Program-made: the position numbers and the translations under genes
From: Planococcus citri
Lineage: Eukaryota > Arthropoda > Insecta > Hemiptera > Pseudococcidae
Length of the DNA: 64,000 nucleotides
Assembly: GCF_950023065.1 (NCBI RefSeq)
Contig: NC_088677.1
Span: 71,511,469 to 71,575,468 of the forward strand
Direction of reading: 5' to 3'
The notes under the pieces: generated by a model
The model's input: the letters and a program-made list of their open reading frames with translations, nothing else
Databases searched by the model: none
What the model was told of the DNA's origin: nothing
Shown here: positions 13,500 to 26,149 of the stretch, piece by piece
How the letters are laid out: every line of letters starts with the position of its first letter
Position numbering within the stretch: the first letter of the stretch is position 1

Positions 13500-13949
13500 A
13501 CGGTGGCCGAACCAGAGTAACGCCAGGACAAGACAAGACGAGGCATTTCGGTTATCTCATTCGCTGTTTCCGTCTTTCGTGCAGCATCCGAGCATGGAGC
13601 ATCGCAACGGCCGGTCGAAGTCAAATGTTGTAGAGGTTCCAATTCGAAAATGGGGCGGTGGTGGCGAAGAAGACGACGACGACCGACGACGACGTCGACG
13701 ACAATGACGACTACTCGCCTCGGTGTCGGTACTACGCGCTGCGGCGTTACCAGCACAACGTCTATGCTTGCTTGTAACCTTCCGTCGTGTGCCAGTACGG
13801 TTTGGCTTTTTCCCTCGAACTTTGTTCGGGCTTTGAATCGACGTTCGAAGAGAAGGGGAGCTTGAGTGGCTTTCTTCATGTTCGCAGAACGAGAAAGAAA
13901 CACAGCTGTGCGTTTTTCAGCTATATTAAACATGCCGCGACGGTACCCG
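13500..13949. promoter_or_regulatory. CpG-rich GAC/GTC-repeat island upstream of the candidate first exon
   Basis: It contains a GAC/CGA trinucleotide cluster at about 13667-13715 and many CpGs, in contrast to the AT-rich flanks. Frames are open on both strands here, but they translate into low-complexity Arg/Thr or Val/Asp runs produced by the trinucleotide repeat. It is likely promoter-proximal DNA. Confidence 0.3.
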
Positions 13950-14299
13950 CGAGTATTTGTACGTATACGTAACGTATGTGTGGTTTAACGCTGCTACAGC
14001 CGAGATTGCTGCGATTTGGATGTGGTAATTAGTGATTTGTGATTCTCCGAGTGCTTTTTTTGCTCGCATTTTTCTCGCGCTCATACCGACGGCGGCGACC
14101 GTTTATTCGAGTTTTTCCTCGTTTCGCGATTCGTTGCGGCTTGATTCGTGTTCGTACGAGTGCAGTTTTTGCGCGGATTCGACCGATCGGCTGTGGTGCC
14201 CTTCCCCTCCCTCCCTGCTCGTCAGAACTCGCGTCGAGGTTTGCATAAGTGCCAAAAAAATTTCATTGCGAGAGCTCTGCTTTTTTGCTGCGCCGTAAG
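13950..14299 (+). promoter_or_regulatory. Candidate distal promoter and non-coding first exon ending in a strong donor
   Basis: A CpG-rich, pyrimidine-biased segment runs to a strong donor, GTAAG|GTGAGT, at 14299/14300. A TATATTAA element lies at 13922-13929, about 30 bases before the assumed start. No long + strand frame opens with a recognisable protein, so this is best read as a 5'UTR first exon. The next good + strand signals are the ratchet site at 26144 and the acceptor at 55802, so it may be a leader of chn about 41 kb upstream. The link is inference and the left boundary is arbitrary. Confidence 0.35.
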
Positions 14300-15479
14300 G
14301 TGAGTACTATTTATATCGCGCGTGAATTTTTTCACCTGAGTGAGGCTGAACGATTTGTGCCTATCTCGGTCTGTGTGTTGTGTACTTACCTACCTGACTA
14401 GGAAGGGGATTTAAATGAAATTTCTGCTCAATACTCAACCTACCCTATCCTTCCACTGATGGGCTTGGCCCTAAAGGATACACGATGCTCGACGTCATAC
14501 TTATGTCTTCTATTCCCTGCCTTGCCTTTCTGTTCCTCGATTGCCATTTCCCCCAGCTTGCAAATTGATTCACATTCGCCGAACTTAACTGTCAGTGGAA
14601 TTCACGCGCGTTCATCAAATCCTCTCACCGTCATGCTCAGCGTTGCCATCGTTTGTTGTTCTCGTTGTACTCGTATGTTCTTGTCAACTTCACAGTGCCT
14701 CCCTCGTACTGTACTATAAGCGACGAGATAATCAACAAACGAGGCAACGAAACTATGGTAAAAAGGGTCATCGAGGGGATGTATTGATCCGGTCGCTTGT
14801 GTGTTCTGGTGCAGATGTTGCTGACTCGATGTTTGGGGTTCTTTTTTCATTCTGTACGGTGTAATGGAAGATGCGATTGGAAAATAAATTTTGAAACGGT
14901 TTTTATTGGCGAGGGGATGAGAAGGGGGAATTTTGAAGAATTACTGCTGATGAATTAGTTCTTTGGGTGATGGATTTTTAACGGTTTTATAAGGAGAACT
15001 TTCTAAGTTTTCGAAGTAAGTCTTTTTCAAAATTTGAGCATCCATGACTAGGTCAAAATTATTTGTCGAGTTACACTTTTTGTATAAATGTATTTGATCT
15101 AATTGTGAGAAGTCAACGCGATGAAAATGCTTGAAATACAGATATTCAAATTTTTGAGGGCATTCAGGCAACCCTTGTCCTCTTCATTTATCTCAAGACC
15201 CTCATTCCTCAAATGTGAATAATGTGATTGAAGTATACAGATTTTCATTTTTGCTCATTTGCTAGTACCTACCGAAACTTTTTCAAAATTCAACAAATTT
15301 CGGTTCATCTGAAAACTTGGAGTACATTAGCGCCCCCCCCCCGCTAAAGTCATTTTCTATGGTGAAAAAAGTAAACGAGAGTAGAATTTTATTCGTAGAT
15401 AAATGAATTTTTTCTACTTGAGCCTCAATCTTGAGTGGCTCAGTTTCCTCAATAACCCTTCTGCATTCAAAATGATAAG
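14300..15479. other. Intron-like DNA after the 14299 donor
   Basis: Unique to about 14.9 kb, then AT-rich with a poly-C run near 15334. No exon signals. Confidence 0.35.
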
Positions 15480-15990
15480 TTGCTATGGAGCAAATTCACT
15501 CGTAAAGTTAAAATTTTTGGAAAAATCGTGAAATTTTGCTAGAACACACGAGTTTTTGTCAACTTTTTGCCAAAATCAAACCTTGACAATTATATCAAAA
15601 AGCAAGACTTTATGGCAACTATTGGCAAAAAATATCCTTTTTTGCAATTTTGGTCGAAAAAGTGAGAATTTTGGACAATTTTGAACAGAAAGTGGTATAT
15701 TTTAGCATTTTTTGCAAAAAGATACAATCAGGGGGGATGTTTCTAAAAACAAAAGCAACAGTTTTTTATTAATTTTTGAAAAAACGAGAATTTGCAAGAC
15801 TGACAATTTGGCAAAAAACAGAATCTATAGATACGTAGGTATAGAATTAGGGGCCAAAAAACTATATTTTGGCAGTTCCTGTCAAAAGAACGAGACTGAA
15901 ATAATTTTTGAATAAGAGTGAGACTTTTTAAAATGACAAAAAGCGAGACTGACAATTTAAGCAAACGGAGAGACATTTTTTGAAATTTCT
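15480..15990. repeat. Degenerate GCAAAAAA/GAGACTTTTTGG repeat domain
   Basis: About ten short units of roughly 45-50 bases alternate a TTTTTGGCAATTTTG-like and a GCAAAAAGCGAGAC-like half. The same vocabulary reappears at 21410-21740. Confidence 0.45.
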
Positions 15991-16769
15991 AGGAAAAAAT
16001 GCTCAACATTTGGACAATTTTTCAAAAGTAGTGTATTGACTCTCAACTCGCTAAAAGAAGATGGTTCCCAAAATTTCAAAATTAATTGTGAGCAACTAAT
16101 TTTTCGAAGACAAGGTTTTGTATCATGTTGTGGATAATTATGTATTTTCATGTTGGTATATTTCTTGCTATTTCGTTCAGTTTGTAATTTTAAGAGGTAA
16201 CGTAGGGATTAAAGGAGCAATTAAAAATGACAAAAAAGCACGTTTTTTGGAAGATTTTGATTTTTTTTTGAGCATTTTGCACAGATTTTTGAGCTCCATA
16301 AAAAATATATGTTATACTTTAAGGTGTCATTAAAATTCTGAAAAAATTCGCAGAGAGCCCCTTCCCGTTTTTTCCCAAGAATTTTTGAAATTTTCAACCT
16401 CCCGAAGACCCCTCAAATATGAAAAAATATGACTATTTTCTATGAAAGTTTCAAAATTGTTGACCCCCCCCCCTCCCGAAGAACGAGTTTTGAATTTTGA
16501 GTTCGGGTGGGGGGAGGGGGTCGATTCAAAAAAAATGTTGGCGTGGTTTTACTTGAAAACCAACTTTTTGATTGAATTTCGTCAAAATTAGAGAAAGTGC
16601 CGATTTCACTATCTTATCTTAATCGGCTCTTTGGAAAAAAAAATGTTTTAGATATTCAAAGTCTTTGAAAAGGTTCATTAGGAATATCAAAATGTATCTG
16701 TGCAAAAAATAATTTTTCTGCCGCGAAGGTGCGGCGCGCGGCGTAAACAGCAGTCAAGATAAGGTACTT

Positions 16770-16787
16770 GGTGGAGGTACCTCCACC
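16770..16787. repeat. 18-bp perfect palindrome
   Basis: GGTGGAGGTACCTCCACC, built on the TAGGTACCTA-type word common in this window, next to a GC-rich patch (GGTGCGGCGCGCGGCG) unusual for its AT-rich surroundings. Confidence 0.85.
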
Positions 16788-17689
16788 TAAACCTACTTCT
16801 GGTTCTGGTATCTGGTAATGAATGAAGTATTGCGTATGCACGACGTAAACTAACACGTTTTACTACTCGCAGATGAAATGTTGCATCGAGTGGTATATAA
16901 TGTTTTGGCGCGAAAACTTCAGTTTAAAAAGGGTGTTTGCCGCTTTCATGGCATGCAAGTCAGCAATGGCTTGTAGGGTATGGTTATCAAGACATACCCA
17001 ACACATTATTTTTGAAACGGGAGACAGTTGGCATCAGAATGTGCTGGCGTCTTCTTAGTTCTTATTATTTTATTTGTATAGTATTTTATGGTGAATTGGT
17101 GATGTCAGTACTTCTAACTATTTCAATAGCCTTATATACTGATTTGATTAGATAATCATTGGAGCTGATTAAATATTCAAAAATTGATGTAGAAAATTTC
17201 AATTACAAATTAGGTTTTTGCTGAAATTTCTGTTTTTGTAAAAAATATAAAATTGTAAAAATTGTAAAACACGTACTTACAAAAAAAAATTGAAAAAACT
17301 CTTTCTTATTAAGCTATTAGAAACTGCAATATGAGATGTTTGATGTTTTGTCTTTGGGACTACTTTGAAGTTGATCGCGAGTTGTCAGTAGCAATTGAAA
17401 TCGAAGATGTGTTTTATGAATTCAGCAAAAAGGTTTAAATTTGATATGTACTTTATTTTTGAACCCTTCTCCCTCTTTCGAATCGATTAGAAGCGATTTC
17501 AAAGAATTTTTTAGAAAAATGATCATTACGTCATTACCCTACTACACGAAATTTGGTAAAAATTTCCAAAATGTCATTAGAGGCTATAGAATGAGCCAAA
17601 CCTACTTTCTATCAATCTGAGAGGTTGAAAATGTGGTGCATTATATTGAAACTCAGTTTTCTAGCTTGATTGAGCGAAATTTCTTGAAT

Positions 17690-17775
17690 ATTGTAGTTTT
17701 AAAAGATTTTCTGGAGGTCCCAGAATTGCTCAAAACAGCTTTAAACTTGCTTCCAATCAATTCGAGGGTGGAGCT
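17690..17775 (-). repeat. Dispersed GAGCCTCCAG repeat, inverted copy
   Basis: Read on the minus strand it gives TTGATTGGAAGCAAGTTTAA, then TTTTGAGCAATTCTGGGACC-TCCAG, closely parallel to 19935-19985. Confidence 0.5.
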
Positions 17776-18570
17776 CAGAATGAGACACGTGCCAAATTTT
17801 AATTTTGCTAGCTTTACCTTTGACCCAAATTTTATTTTCAAATGAAAATTAATTTAGTGTCTGAAATTTTAACTGTTGGGATATTTTTAAAATGTTTTTT
17901 CGATCTACGTAGTTTTTTTTTGGATTTCAAAATTTTCCTGCAGGTTCAGATTCCTTCCTTGCCACGTACCTAATAATTTTCGATGAGTTATTTTCTCTTT
18001 TTCGTAATTTTCAAGATTTTGAAATTCCTCAACGAAAAACACGACGAATTATTTTTTGGAATTTAGGCTCACAATAAGTCATCTCGTAGGTCGATGGTTT
18101 ATTTTTTGTTTTTCGTCTCTTCCCCCTCCCCCTGTCCATAGCTACTCCAACTTTTTCGCTGTAGTGAAAAAAAAAACTAGAATTTTCTGAACAAAGAATA
18201 TGTTAATCCAATATCCGATTGCATTACAAATCATAATTCTGAATTTCTGATCAATTTTCTCGAAGAGTTATATACCATCAACTAATGAAAAGAACTTACG
18301 AGTACTTTGGATGGAATGATTGCATCTTTCGGTAGATAACTACGGATGGTGAGTTAAGTACCTATACCTACGTGGAAAATTCTCGGTACACGATTGATGA
18401 CGCGTACAGCCTTATTTCACCCATTTCTCGATCTACATGCTCGAGCTCGAGCTGCTTCAGTTTCCTGATATGTACGTACTATTATTGTAATGTACGTGAA
18501 GCGCAATTTCGGACGGTTGGGTTGACTAACAGCTTATTTAGCGAGCTCGAAGATAAGATAAACGCACCAC

Positions 18571-18589
18571 ACACACGTTATACGTGTGT
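18571..18589. repeat. Short hairpin
   Basis: ACACACGT, loop TAT, ACGTGTGT: an 8-bp perfect stem. No terminator context; probably incidental. Confidence 0.6.
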
Positions 18590-19904
18590 TGTTGATGGAC
18601 ATGGCGGTGGTCGGTGGACATTTTATCATTACATTAGATCGGCTCGCTCTAATGAGCGCAGGCTTTCAAATGGTTACTGGCAGATATATTATTTGCTGTA
18701 CTGTAGCTGTACTCTGTAGCCTGTTCCAAGCTGTGCCATTTGGGAATGCTGCTGGCCCTGGCGCGTTGGCGGCGGTCGCGGAAAATCCATATGGTTAACG
18801 TGGTATCGTTTGATAAGTCTGCTGGTTTATCGATCAGTTTGGTTTTGAGAGACTGTAAAGTTAATCTTGACGATATGTGTAATGGGTGGAACCAAAGAGG
18901 GAAAAAAGAGAAAATAGGTTGAGAACTTCAGCTCGTCGTAATAGTGTTTTGCCTCTTTTATATTATGGACTCTAGCGTGTGTTATACGATTGAACTACGA
19001 GTAGGTAGCTGAAGGCGACGCGACGCCGACGTCGACATTGTAGATACGTACAAAGGGTGGTCTTTTCTGTTGCCTTTGCACGGATTATATGTACCAAGTC
19101 GCAGTTTCCGTTTTTCCTAGCTCTCGACTCGCCGAAATACGAGTGTTCTATTAATCCGTCATTTCGCCTCTTTCACTGCAAAAAAACCATCTCATCGGTG
19201 GACGGATTACGTCCTGTCAAAAGCAACTGGGGTGACGGTGAATGGATACGTTTACGTATATATACTTTGTATACAAATCATCCTGTAGGTGTTGAAAATG
19301 GCGATCGTGATGTCGTTGCAGAAACGAGTTTGAATTTAGGGTGCGAAATCCTTTTTTTTGCTTTTAAATTGGTGATTTTGTCTACCTACCTGCTGGTTTT
19401 ATTTGCTTCTTTTTTGGGTTTTATCGCGTCTACCGAACTTTTCCATCGACGTCTTCGGGTCTGCTGTCCCATCCTTCTGTTTACCCTTATGTGTTAACAT
19501 TTTTTATTGTTCACTGAAACAGAGAGTCAGAGTTGAGTAAAATATTACACAAGTTTTTTACCTCAAATTTGTTTGTACAATTTAGTTTTCACCAAATAAT
19601 TATTACATCGATCGCTCTGACTTACAAAATTCTGAGCAGGTATGTTTCCAAATTTGAAAAATTCATGACTTGGCTGTAGGCAAAGAAGGGACTCGTACTC
19701 CAATGTCTCCAATCGACAAGCGATATTTTGAACCGGGCAATGCTAACTCGAAAGAGCCTGCAAAAATACATCACAGCCAAAATTTCAGATGCTAAAGTGC
19801 ATTTTTTGATATTTACCTAGTGAATATGAAAAAATATTTAATTTTGATCAAAAATGAAAAAAAAATCAAAAATTTTGCCAAATTATTTTGGAAAGCTGAA
19901 ATTT

Positions 19905-20290
19905 GGTATGTACTCTATTTTCGATCTCCCAAATTTGATTGGAAACGGTTTCGAACCATTTTGAGCAGTTCTAAAGCCTCCAGAAGATTTTTGAAAGTTG
20001 AACTTTCCACAATGAAGTAATACGAAAGCTAAAATTTTCTTCATTCTGTACATCAATATGTTGGAACGATTGGGGGGGGGGGGTAGTTTCAAGCCGTTCT
20101 GGAGCCTCGAGTCATATTTTGAAAATTCCAGATTTTCATTCAGAATGTGCGATAAAAACTGTACAATTTAGTGGGCCACTAACGAGCACCAATCGTGACA
20201 ATTTGGCCAGTTTTTAGGGCACGTTTTGAAAATCTGCAGTTTCCAGAAAATGATTGGAGGCTCCAGAACGATTTCAAACACCTCCAATCG
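19905..20290. repeat. Cluster of three GAGCCTCCAG repeats, two direct and one inverted
   Basis: Cores lie at 19961-19985 (TTGAGCAGTTCTAAAGCCTC), 20095-20110 (GTTCTGGAGCCTCGAG) and inverted at 20255-20270 (TTGGAGGCTCCAGAACG). A 12-base poly-G run (20072-20083) lies between the first two. Confidence 0.5.
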
Positions 20291-21409
20291 ACTCAGCATG
20301 TTGAAATTAGAGTGTAAAGTGAAATTTTGCTTCCCAACTTCATTGGGTAAAGTTTTGTGGAAATTTCTGCTTTCAATAATCTGCTAAGTTTTCAACTTTT
20401 TTTTCATTTTTGGTCCAAATTAGGTGGATTTTCGAAAAATAATCATAAATTTAAAAATATGCGCTTTATTATTAGTAGCTCTCGAAATTTTGGCTGATGA
20501 AAAGTATGTTTTTCAAAATACATATTTGAAAAGGAAGAGGAGAAAGGGGGCCAAAATTTTGAGCTAAAATTAAAAGAAATAAATGAGTTGATACAGATCT
20601 CACATATTGATTTTTGGTTCAACTTTAGTATAAAACGACTTCAACGTCTACAAGGATCCTTTGACGAGCCTTCCCTCGCCTCCCTTCACAAACTTTGAGG
20701 TGTTCTTCGATTTGAACAGGATCGTGATTTTTGAAAAGAGCAAAGTCTGAAACCTTCATAAGCCAAATTTCAGTTGACCAAATTGATTTTGATTTTTGGC
20801 GAATTTTTAATCATCCAAAATTGACCACTTTCAGCAATTTTTGTTTTTGTTTTTAAACGTAACTATTTAATCAGCAGAAATTATGGAAATTGATCCCGAA
20901 ACTATTAATAACTCCTCCGAGTCAGTTTTACAATTTCCGGCCATTCCGAAGCTTCCAGCTCGATTTTTGATTTCTCTGCAGAGTTGTTGAATTTCTCCAG
21001 AATATTCAAAAATTAATTTAGGCAGCTGAAAATCGAGTAGTAGCTTATTCTCGACTCGATAAACGAGTTTCTTACATTTGAATAGGTTTTCTGGAGGATA
21101 TCATGGAATAACTTTTTTACAAAACTTTAATTTGCCAAGTTGATCAAAGTTGGTTTTTTTTTTTGCTTTACATGTTAACAATCTAACATCTTCAAGATTT
21201 TAAAACCCCCACTCTTCAGAAAATTCGACCAGATCTCTGGTTTTTGCCATTTGTGATTAATGTTGATGACTTCAAGTGGAGTCTAGGACGATCCTTTGAA
21301 TCCATTTATCCCTAACTGACATTATCCTGAATGACAATTCCTCTGAACAAACATAATTTCCCAATATAGGTAGTAGGTAGAGGTACCTATTTATAGGCAA
21401 ATTATAACC
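20291..21409. other. AT-rich intron-like DNA
   Basis: Diverged interspersed repeats only, including a weak GAGCCTCCAG-like core (AAGCTTCCAG) near 20950. Confidence 0.35.
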
Positions 21410-21740
21410 AAAAAAAAAAACAGATATTTTTTGGATTTTGGTAAAAAATTTCAACTTCAAAAAACTATATTTTAAGCAGTTTTTGTACAAAAAATTTTTT
21501 TTGGTAATTTTAATCAAAAAAAATACTTTTTTACAATTTTAACAAAAAATCCAAAATTTTCTAGAAATTTTCACTAAAAAAGAATCTGCAATTTTGGCAA
21601 AAAAAAAACAAGACTTCTTGGCGATCTTGTTTTTGAAAAACCAGCAATTTTTGATAATTCTGACTATGTAAAAACCGATTTTTCTTTCAATTTTGGCAAA
21701 AAAGCAAGACTTCTTGAGAAATTTGACCTAAAAAAAAGTC
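21410..21740. repeat. Second domain of the GCAAAAAA-type repeat
   Basis: Units of the form TTTTGGCAAAAAAGCAAGAC and CTTCTTGGCGATCTTG recur, matching the 15480-15990 block in kind, without a fixed period. Confidence 0.4.
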
Positions 21741-24696
21741 TTTTTTTCTATGCTCACTTTTGTGGATTTAAGATGATGTGGTTGGGGAAATTGGATTTAG
21801 AAAATTAGTCGTTCAGAAAAATTATAGTTTGGAATATTTTTCCATTCGGGGAACCCCTCAATTGAAAGTGATCCATCTTACTTGCAGCATTGATTTGACA
21901 TAGAATGGCTTACTTAATATTCTAGTTTCTGAAATCATTTCACCTCCCTCTCGCCATTTAAAGAAATCTAGAAGTCTTCTAGGCGAACTTGTCACTTTCT
22001 GGAGAATCTGCAGATTCAAGGAAATATGATGTCGTCGCCTCTTCTGGTGGTCTTCTTACGCGAGTTGAATGATAGGAATGTAAAATGTTTATTTCTTGAG
22101 AAATTTCTGTATACTACGAAGCATGTTAGTGTTTGTTATCAACGTTCTTCAATCTGGCCATCAGGAGATAAGAGCTGGGAAAATCAGAGTTCATTACCGA
22201 TACCCTGCTGCCTGCTGGTTTGTGACCGCCATCGCCAGATCTTTTCGCGAATGCATACCAGAATACTTTTGTACTCCGCGATGAAATGCAGTTATGTATA
22301 TCCAATAGTAGTGTAGTGGCATTGACGATGAAATAAAATTTAACGAGTGGCTTTAATTTACGCTATCCGCGAGTAACGAGCCGCGTTGGTCGCAGTGGTT
22401 TTTGATTTGGACGACGACAATTTTTTTACTGCTGAATTTTGTAAGTATAATATTTTGTCGAAGTATACCTACCTTACTATGTACCTGTGTACATATACCA
22501 ACTTGTGCTTCTAAGTACCTACCTACTTACTTATACGTACCATAATGTACGCAAAATGGCCCCATACAACGTGACGTCGTCGTTACGTTTAGTCGAAGAA
22601 AGACGAAGAGAGTGCTTTTGAAGGTCATAACATACATATAATAAGCGCGTACAATGGTCGTTAAGATGTGGAAATTTTTTTCGTCTCGTCTCCTCTCTTG
22701 GCGCTGTGGTACCTTGAATACAGTAATTTCTAGGTCTGCTCTACATGTGTACTCTACGTGTACCATTGACGCGGAAAGATTCGGAGGAGATTCGTTATCA
22801 TAATATAAGAGCTTTCTTCTTGGATGAAATTTGAACCTGTCGAATCAGCTACTGCGAGAAAGAACAAGCCGATTATTCGAATGCGACGTACGTTTCTGTT
22901 CGATTATTAAGTATGTACCTGCTATACGAACGAACTTGTACCTGCGATATTATACTCGGAATGACAATCAGTTAAACGATGACCTTTGAACTGTACCAAT
23001 CTACACTATGACGAAGTTGGAAAAGAATAGAAACAAAGACCAGGAAGCGGAGAGGATGGTTTTACGACATTGTAAATAAGCTCGTCGTTTTGGACAAATG
23101 ACAAGTATTTGGTGAGAGGGGTATGGGGAGGGGGTGATCTGGAGCACAAGTATACAAGACGAGAAATAGGTACCATAGAACTTTTGAGAAGTAAGATGAG
23201 AAATGAATAGGTAGCCAGGTTGTTGGACTTGGGAAATTTTATGTACGTGTACGTATATGAAATTTTATCGAGTATGTTTCTTCGAAGATGACGATGACGA
23301 TAATGGTGATGATGATGATGATGATGTTCGAAGTCAATCTGTAAGCTGCTTCAGAGTAAATATATGGAAGTCTGTTATCAGCAAGAGGAAGATGCGGTCA
23401 AGGATTATTACGAGTATATACGGTGGTGTTTGGTTTCTGCGACTGTGAGCCTGCCTATATACCTACCTACTCTCTTGGTACATATCAGATGCCCGAGTTC
23501 AAATACACATACATGAGTAGGAGTGTGTGTGAGTAAGCGGTTATTACTCGCTCGCAGCAGTGGTATGAGATGCGATAAGAGAGTTCTTCTGGGGTACTGC
23601 CGCGGGTTAAACTGTACGATGTACGAGAATTGAGAAAGATTTCCACAGTACCGAATACACACGCGCGATAGTATGTGCTAAAGAACAAATAAATTATCTG
23701 TTTCACGCAATTAAATCTTTCAACGGTGTGATAACAATGTGATAGCGAAAGACCGAACTGAACTCCTCGAGTGTAGCTGATAGTAGAGCGTATATACGAG
23801 AGCAATTTGGAATCGCTCGCGCTCGTATTGATGAAAGATATATACTTCATTGACGAGTGACGTGTGTACCTTTGGCTCGTTGGGTCAGTTTGACGCTTTC
23901 GCAATATCCTCGCATTCTGCATGCTGTTTATCTACTTGCCGTATATCTTTGAGTTTACCACACGTGAGATGTGTACGTTGTACCTATTCAGAACTTCTGT
24001 CACGGTGTATTGGGCAAATCCTTGTCTTATCAGTGAGATGACGGTGAAATTGTAACTTGATAACGTGTATAATTACCGCGAAGGTATTTGAAATATACGA
24101 CTCAGCAACGAGCTTCCACTTTCTCAGATGTGATATGTGTAATTGGGAGGTTTAGGTATAGGTACCATGTGGGAAGATCAGGGAGGGACAGTAGGTGCGG
24201 AAAATGAAATGGGTAAAGGGTAATTTACACATTTTTACGTCTAAAGGGCAATAAAGATCTTTTTTCAATTTGACTCTTCTTATCAGAATGATTCGATGAG
24301 TGACTACCGTGTGTATTGAAAGCATTCCATTTTTGAAACCTTATAATGAAGTTTGTTCGCTCATCAGGCGAATAAAATACTCCATAGATGAGAAACTTTA
24401 TGTTCTACAATTTTTTTCGAAGAGCTCCTGGTTTTTGTGGAAAATTGTTTTTTTTTGCGATGGAAATTTTTTTAAATCAAAGTTTCCATTTCAAACAATC
24501 TCATCAGGCTGAACTTTTCAAATGAAGGCTATCACACATGATTATACGCCACAATTTTGTTTCTACGTGTATTCAATATTCTTCCCATAAAAAGAAAATT
24601 TTTTTCACAAATATCACGTAGATTGAAATTTTGTGCGCAGCTTTCAAGTTCAACAACCTCTGAAAAAAGATCATTGAAGAAATACTGGATGGGTGA
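21741..24696. other. Intron-like DNA with a unique island at 22.3-24.1 kb
   Basis: The island is rich in CpG and TACGTA words and holds the GAT microsatellite. No exon with paired splice sites is evident. Confidence 0.35.
23287..23326. repeat. GAT/GAC microsatellite
   Basis: Interrupted GATGAC units lead into a run of pure GAT repeats. Confidence 0.85.
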
Positions 24697-24732
24697 GGGA
24701 GGGAGGGAGGGAGGGAGGGAGGGAGGGAGGGA
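24697..24732. repeat. (GGGA)9 microsatellite with G-quadruplex potential
   Basis: Nine perfect GGGA units on the + strand. Any four consecutive GGG runs with single-A loops fit a very stable G-quadruplex pattern. The overlapping frames translate as Gly-Arg-Glu or Pro-Ser-Leu repeats and are not genes. Confidence 0.9.
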
Positions 24733-26127
24733 ATATGCACATTTCTGGTTCTCCTGGCGCACAACTTTCGTATACGCTATTGCCTGTGGACGAGATTTGA
24801 ATCAAAATATTTTCAGTTTCTTATGTCTGTTTGAAGGCAGATGTATACTTCCGAGGCAAGGGGGGGGGGTATATATTTCTCAATATTAATTAAAAATTTC
24901 TGAAAATCTAATAAAAATGGTTAAAATTACCTAACTAAAAATTGATAAAATGGTGCAAAATGCCCTAATTTTTAAAAAAACTGTTGAAAATAAAAAATCA
25001 TCAAATTATTTGTATTATTGAAATGGAATGAAACTGCGGAAAAAATGGCATATAAAGTATCAGAAAAACCGTAAAACTGCCATAGAAATCACTTGAAAAA
25101 TCATTAAAAATTGAGATAATTTCAGTGAAATTCGCTGCAAATTTTGCTACAACTGCTTTAAATATCGTTAAAAATTATTTAAATGACATAAAATTATTTA
25201 AAATCAATCAAAACTTTAAGAAATGTCTTGAAGTTTGAATAAAATCTTCAAAAAGTCGCCCAGACATTAAAAATTTATAAAATTCTCAAAAATGCATGAA
25301 CTATTTTCAAATTTTTATGACTTTTTAGTGATGGAAAATTAATTTAGGTAAATTGATGAAAAAGATTAACAAAAGCAAACTTGAAGAAAATTGCTCAAAA
25401 ATATGTTACAATATTATAAAAATGGTAGAAAATGATTGAAATTTGACCGAAATATCGTAAAACAGGGTGTCTAACGGTCATTTAAGTCATGAACAAGTCA
25501 TGAATTTTGCTCGAAACAGACTTTAAAATTTTTAAAAAAATCTATAAAATGAAAAAAATTAAAAAATTTGAAATTTCTTTAAAAAATCAGAAAATTGAGG
25601 AAATTGAAATAGATACCTATTTACTTCCTACAAATTAAAAAAATGCCGTTACACTTTGATGTTATATAATTTTTTTGTGGGGTGGGGGGGGAGTATTTTC
25701 ATACGGTAAAAATGTGAAAAATAGGTCATGACAAAGTCATGATTTTTTGTCTGGGAGTTTTTTTTTGGACACCCTGTAGAAGTGTAGAGGTACCAAACAA
25801 TTTATTGTAGGTAAATTACAATAAATTGATCAAAAACCTTATTGAAACTGAATGAAGTTCAGCAAAATTTATGTACTTGAAGTATTACAGAAAAACTGTA
25901 AAATTTACATTAAAAAATGCTGAAACATTCCATAAAATTGATTTAATAATTGACACATTGGCAAAATTTTTTTTTTAAATGATCAGTAATTTTGTGCAAT
26001 AACTCAGAATTTAAGTAAAGTTTCTTGAAATTTGTGTAGATTATGAAATATTAGATAGACTACCAATAAAATTAATATTGTGGAATGATAAGTTGAAATG
26101 AACCTAATCATCATTTTTACATATTTA
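24733..26127. other. AT-rich degenerate repeat DNA
   Basis: Diverged GAAAAATCATTAAAAATT-type units resemble the 53.5-54.5 kb array. The MITE-like element at 25462-25778 is inserted here. Confidence 0.4.
25462..25778. mobile_element. MITE-like element with ACAGGGTGTC termini
   Basis: ACAGGGTGTC at 25462-25471 is matched inverted by GACACCCTGT at 25768-25777. Both ends also carry GTCATGA-type repeats pointing inwards (GTCATGAACAAGTCATGA on the left, GTCATGACAAAGTCATGA on the right). There is no coding capacity. Target-site duplication is unclear. Confidence 0.5.
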
Positions 26128-26149
26128 TTTTTGTTTGTTTCAGGTGAGT
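26128..26149 (+). other. Recursive (ratchet) splice site
   Basis: A T-rich tract followed by TTTGTTTCAG and then GTGAGT puts a 3' splice site directly against a 5' splice site at 26143/26144. This is the known consensus of zero-length recursive splice points in long insect introns. A further donor, CATGG|GTAAGT, lies 81 bases downstream at 26224/26225, matching the cryptic downstream donor seen at such sites. Confidence 0.5.

Larger units (their letters stand above)
15991..19904. other. Intron-like DNA with one unique island
   Basis: 16.0-18.3 kb is AT-rich with poly-C (16465) and poly-G (16509) runs. 18.37-19.5 kb is unique, CpG-containing DNA with an isolated donor-like GATG|GTGAGT at 18349. 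Frames at 18372-18719 and 19057-19497 have no recognisable product. Confidence 0.35.

Noticed and set aside
13439..13933. 164-codon minus-strand frame
   Set aside because: Val/Asp/Arg runs come from the GAC repeat; no domain and no donor at a sensible place.
19057..19497. 146-codon + strand frame
   Set aside because: No recognisable domain, biased composition, no flanking splice or promoter support.
24557..24889. Frames with Gly-Arg-Glu or Pro-Ser-Leu repeats
   Set aside because: Translation of the (GGGA)9 microsatellite.
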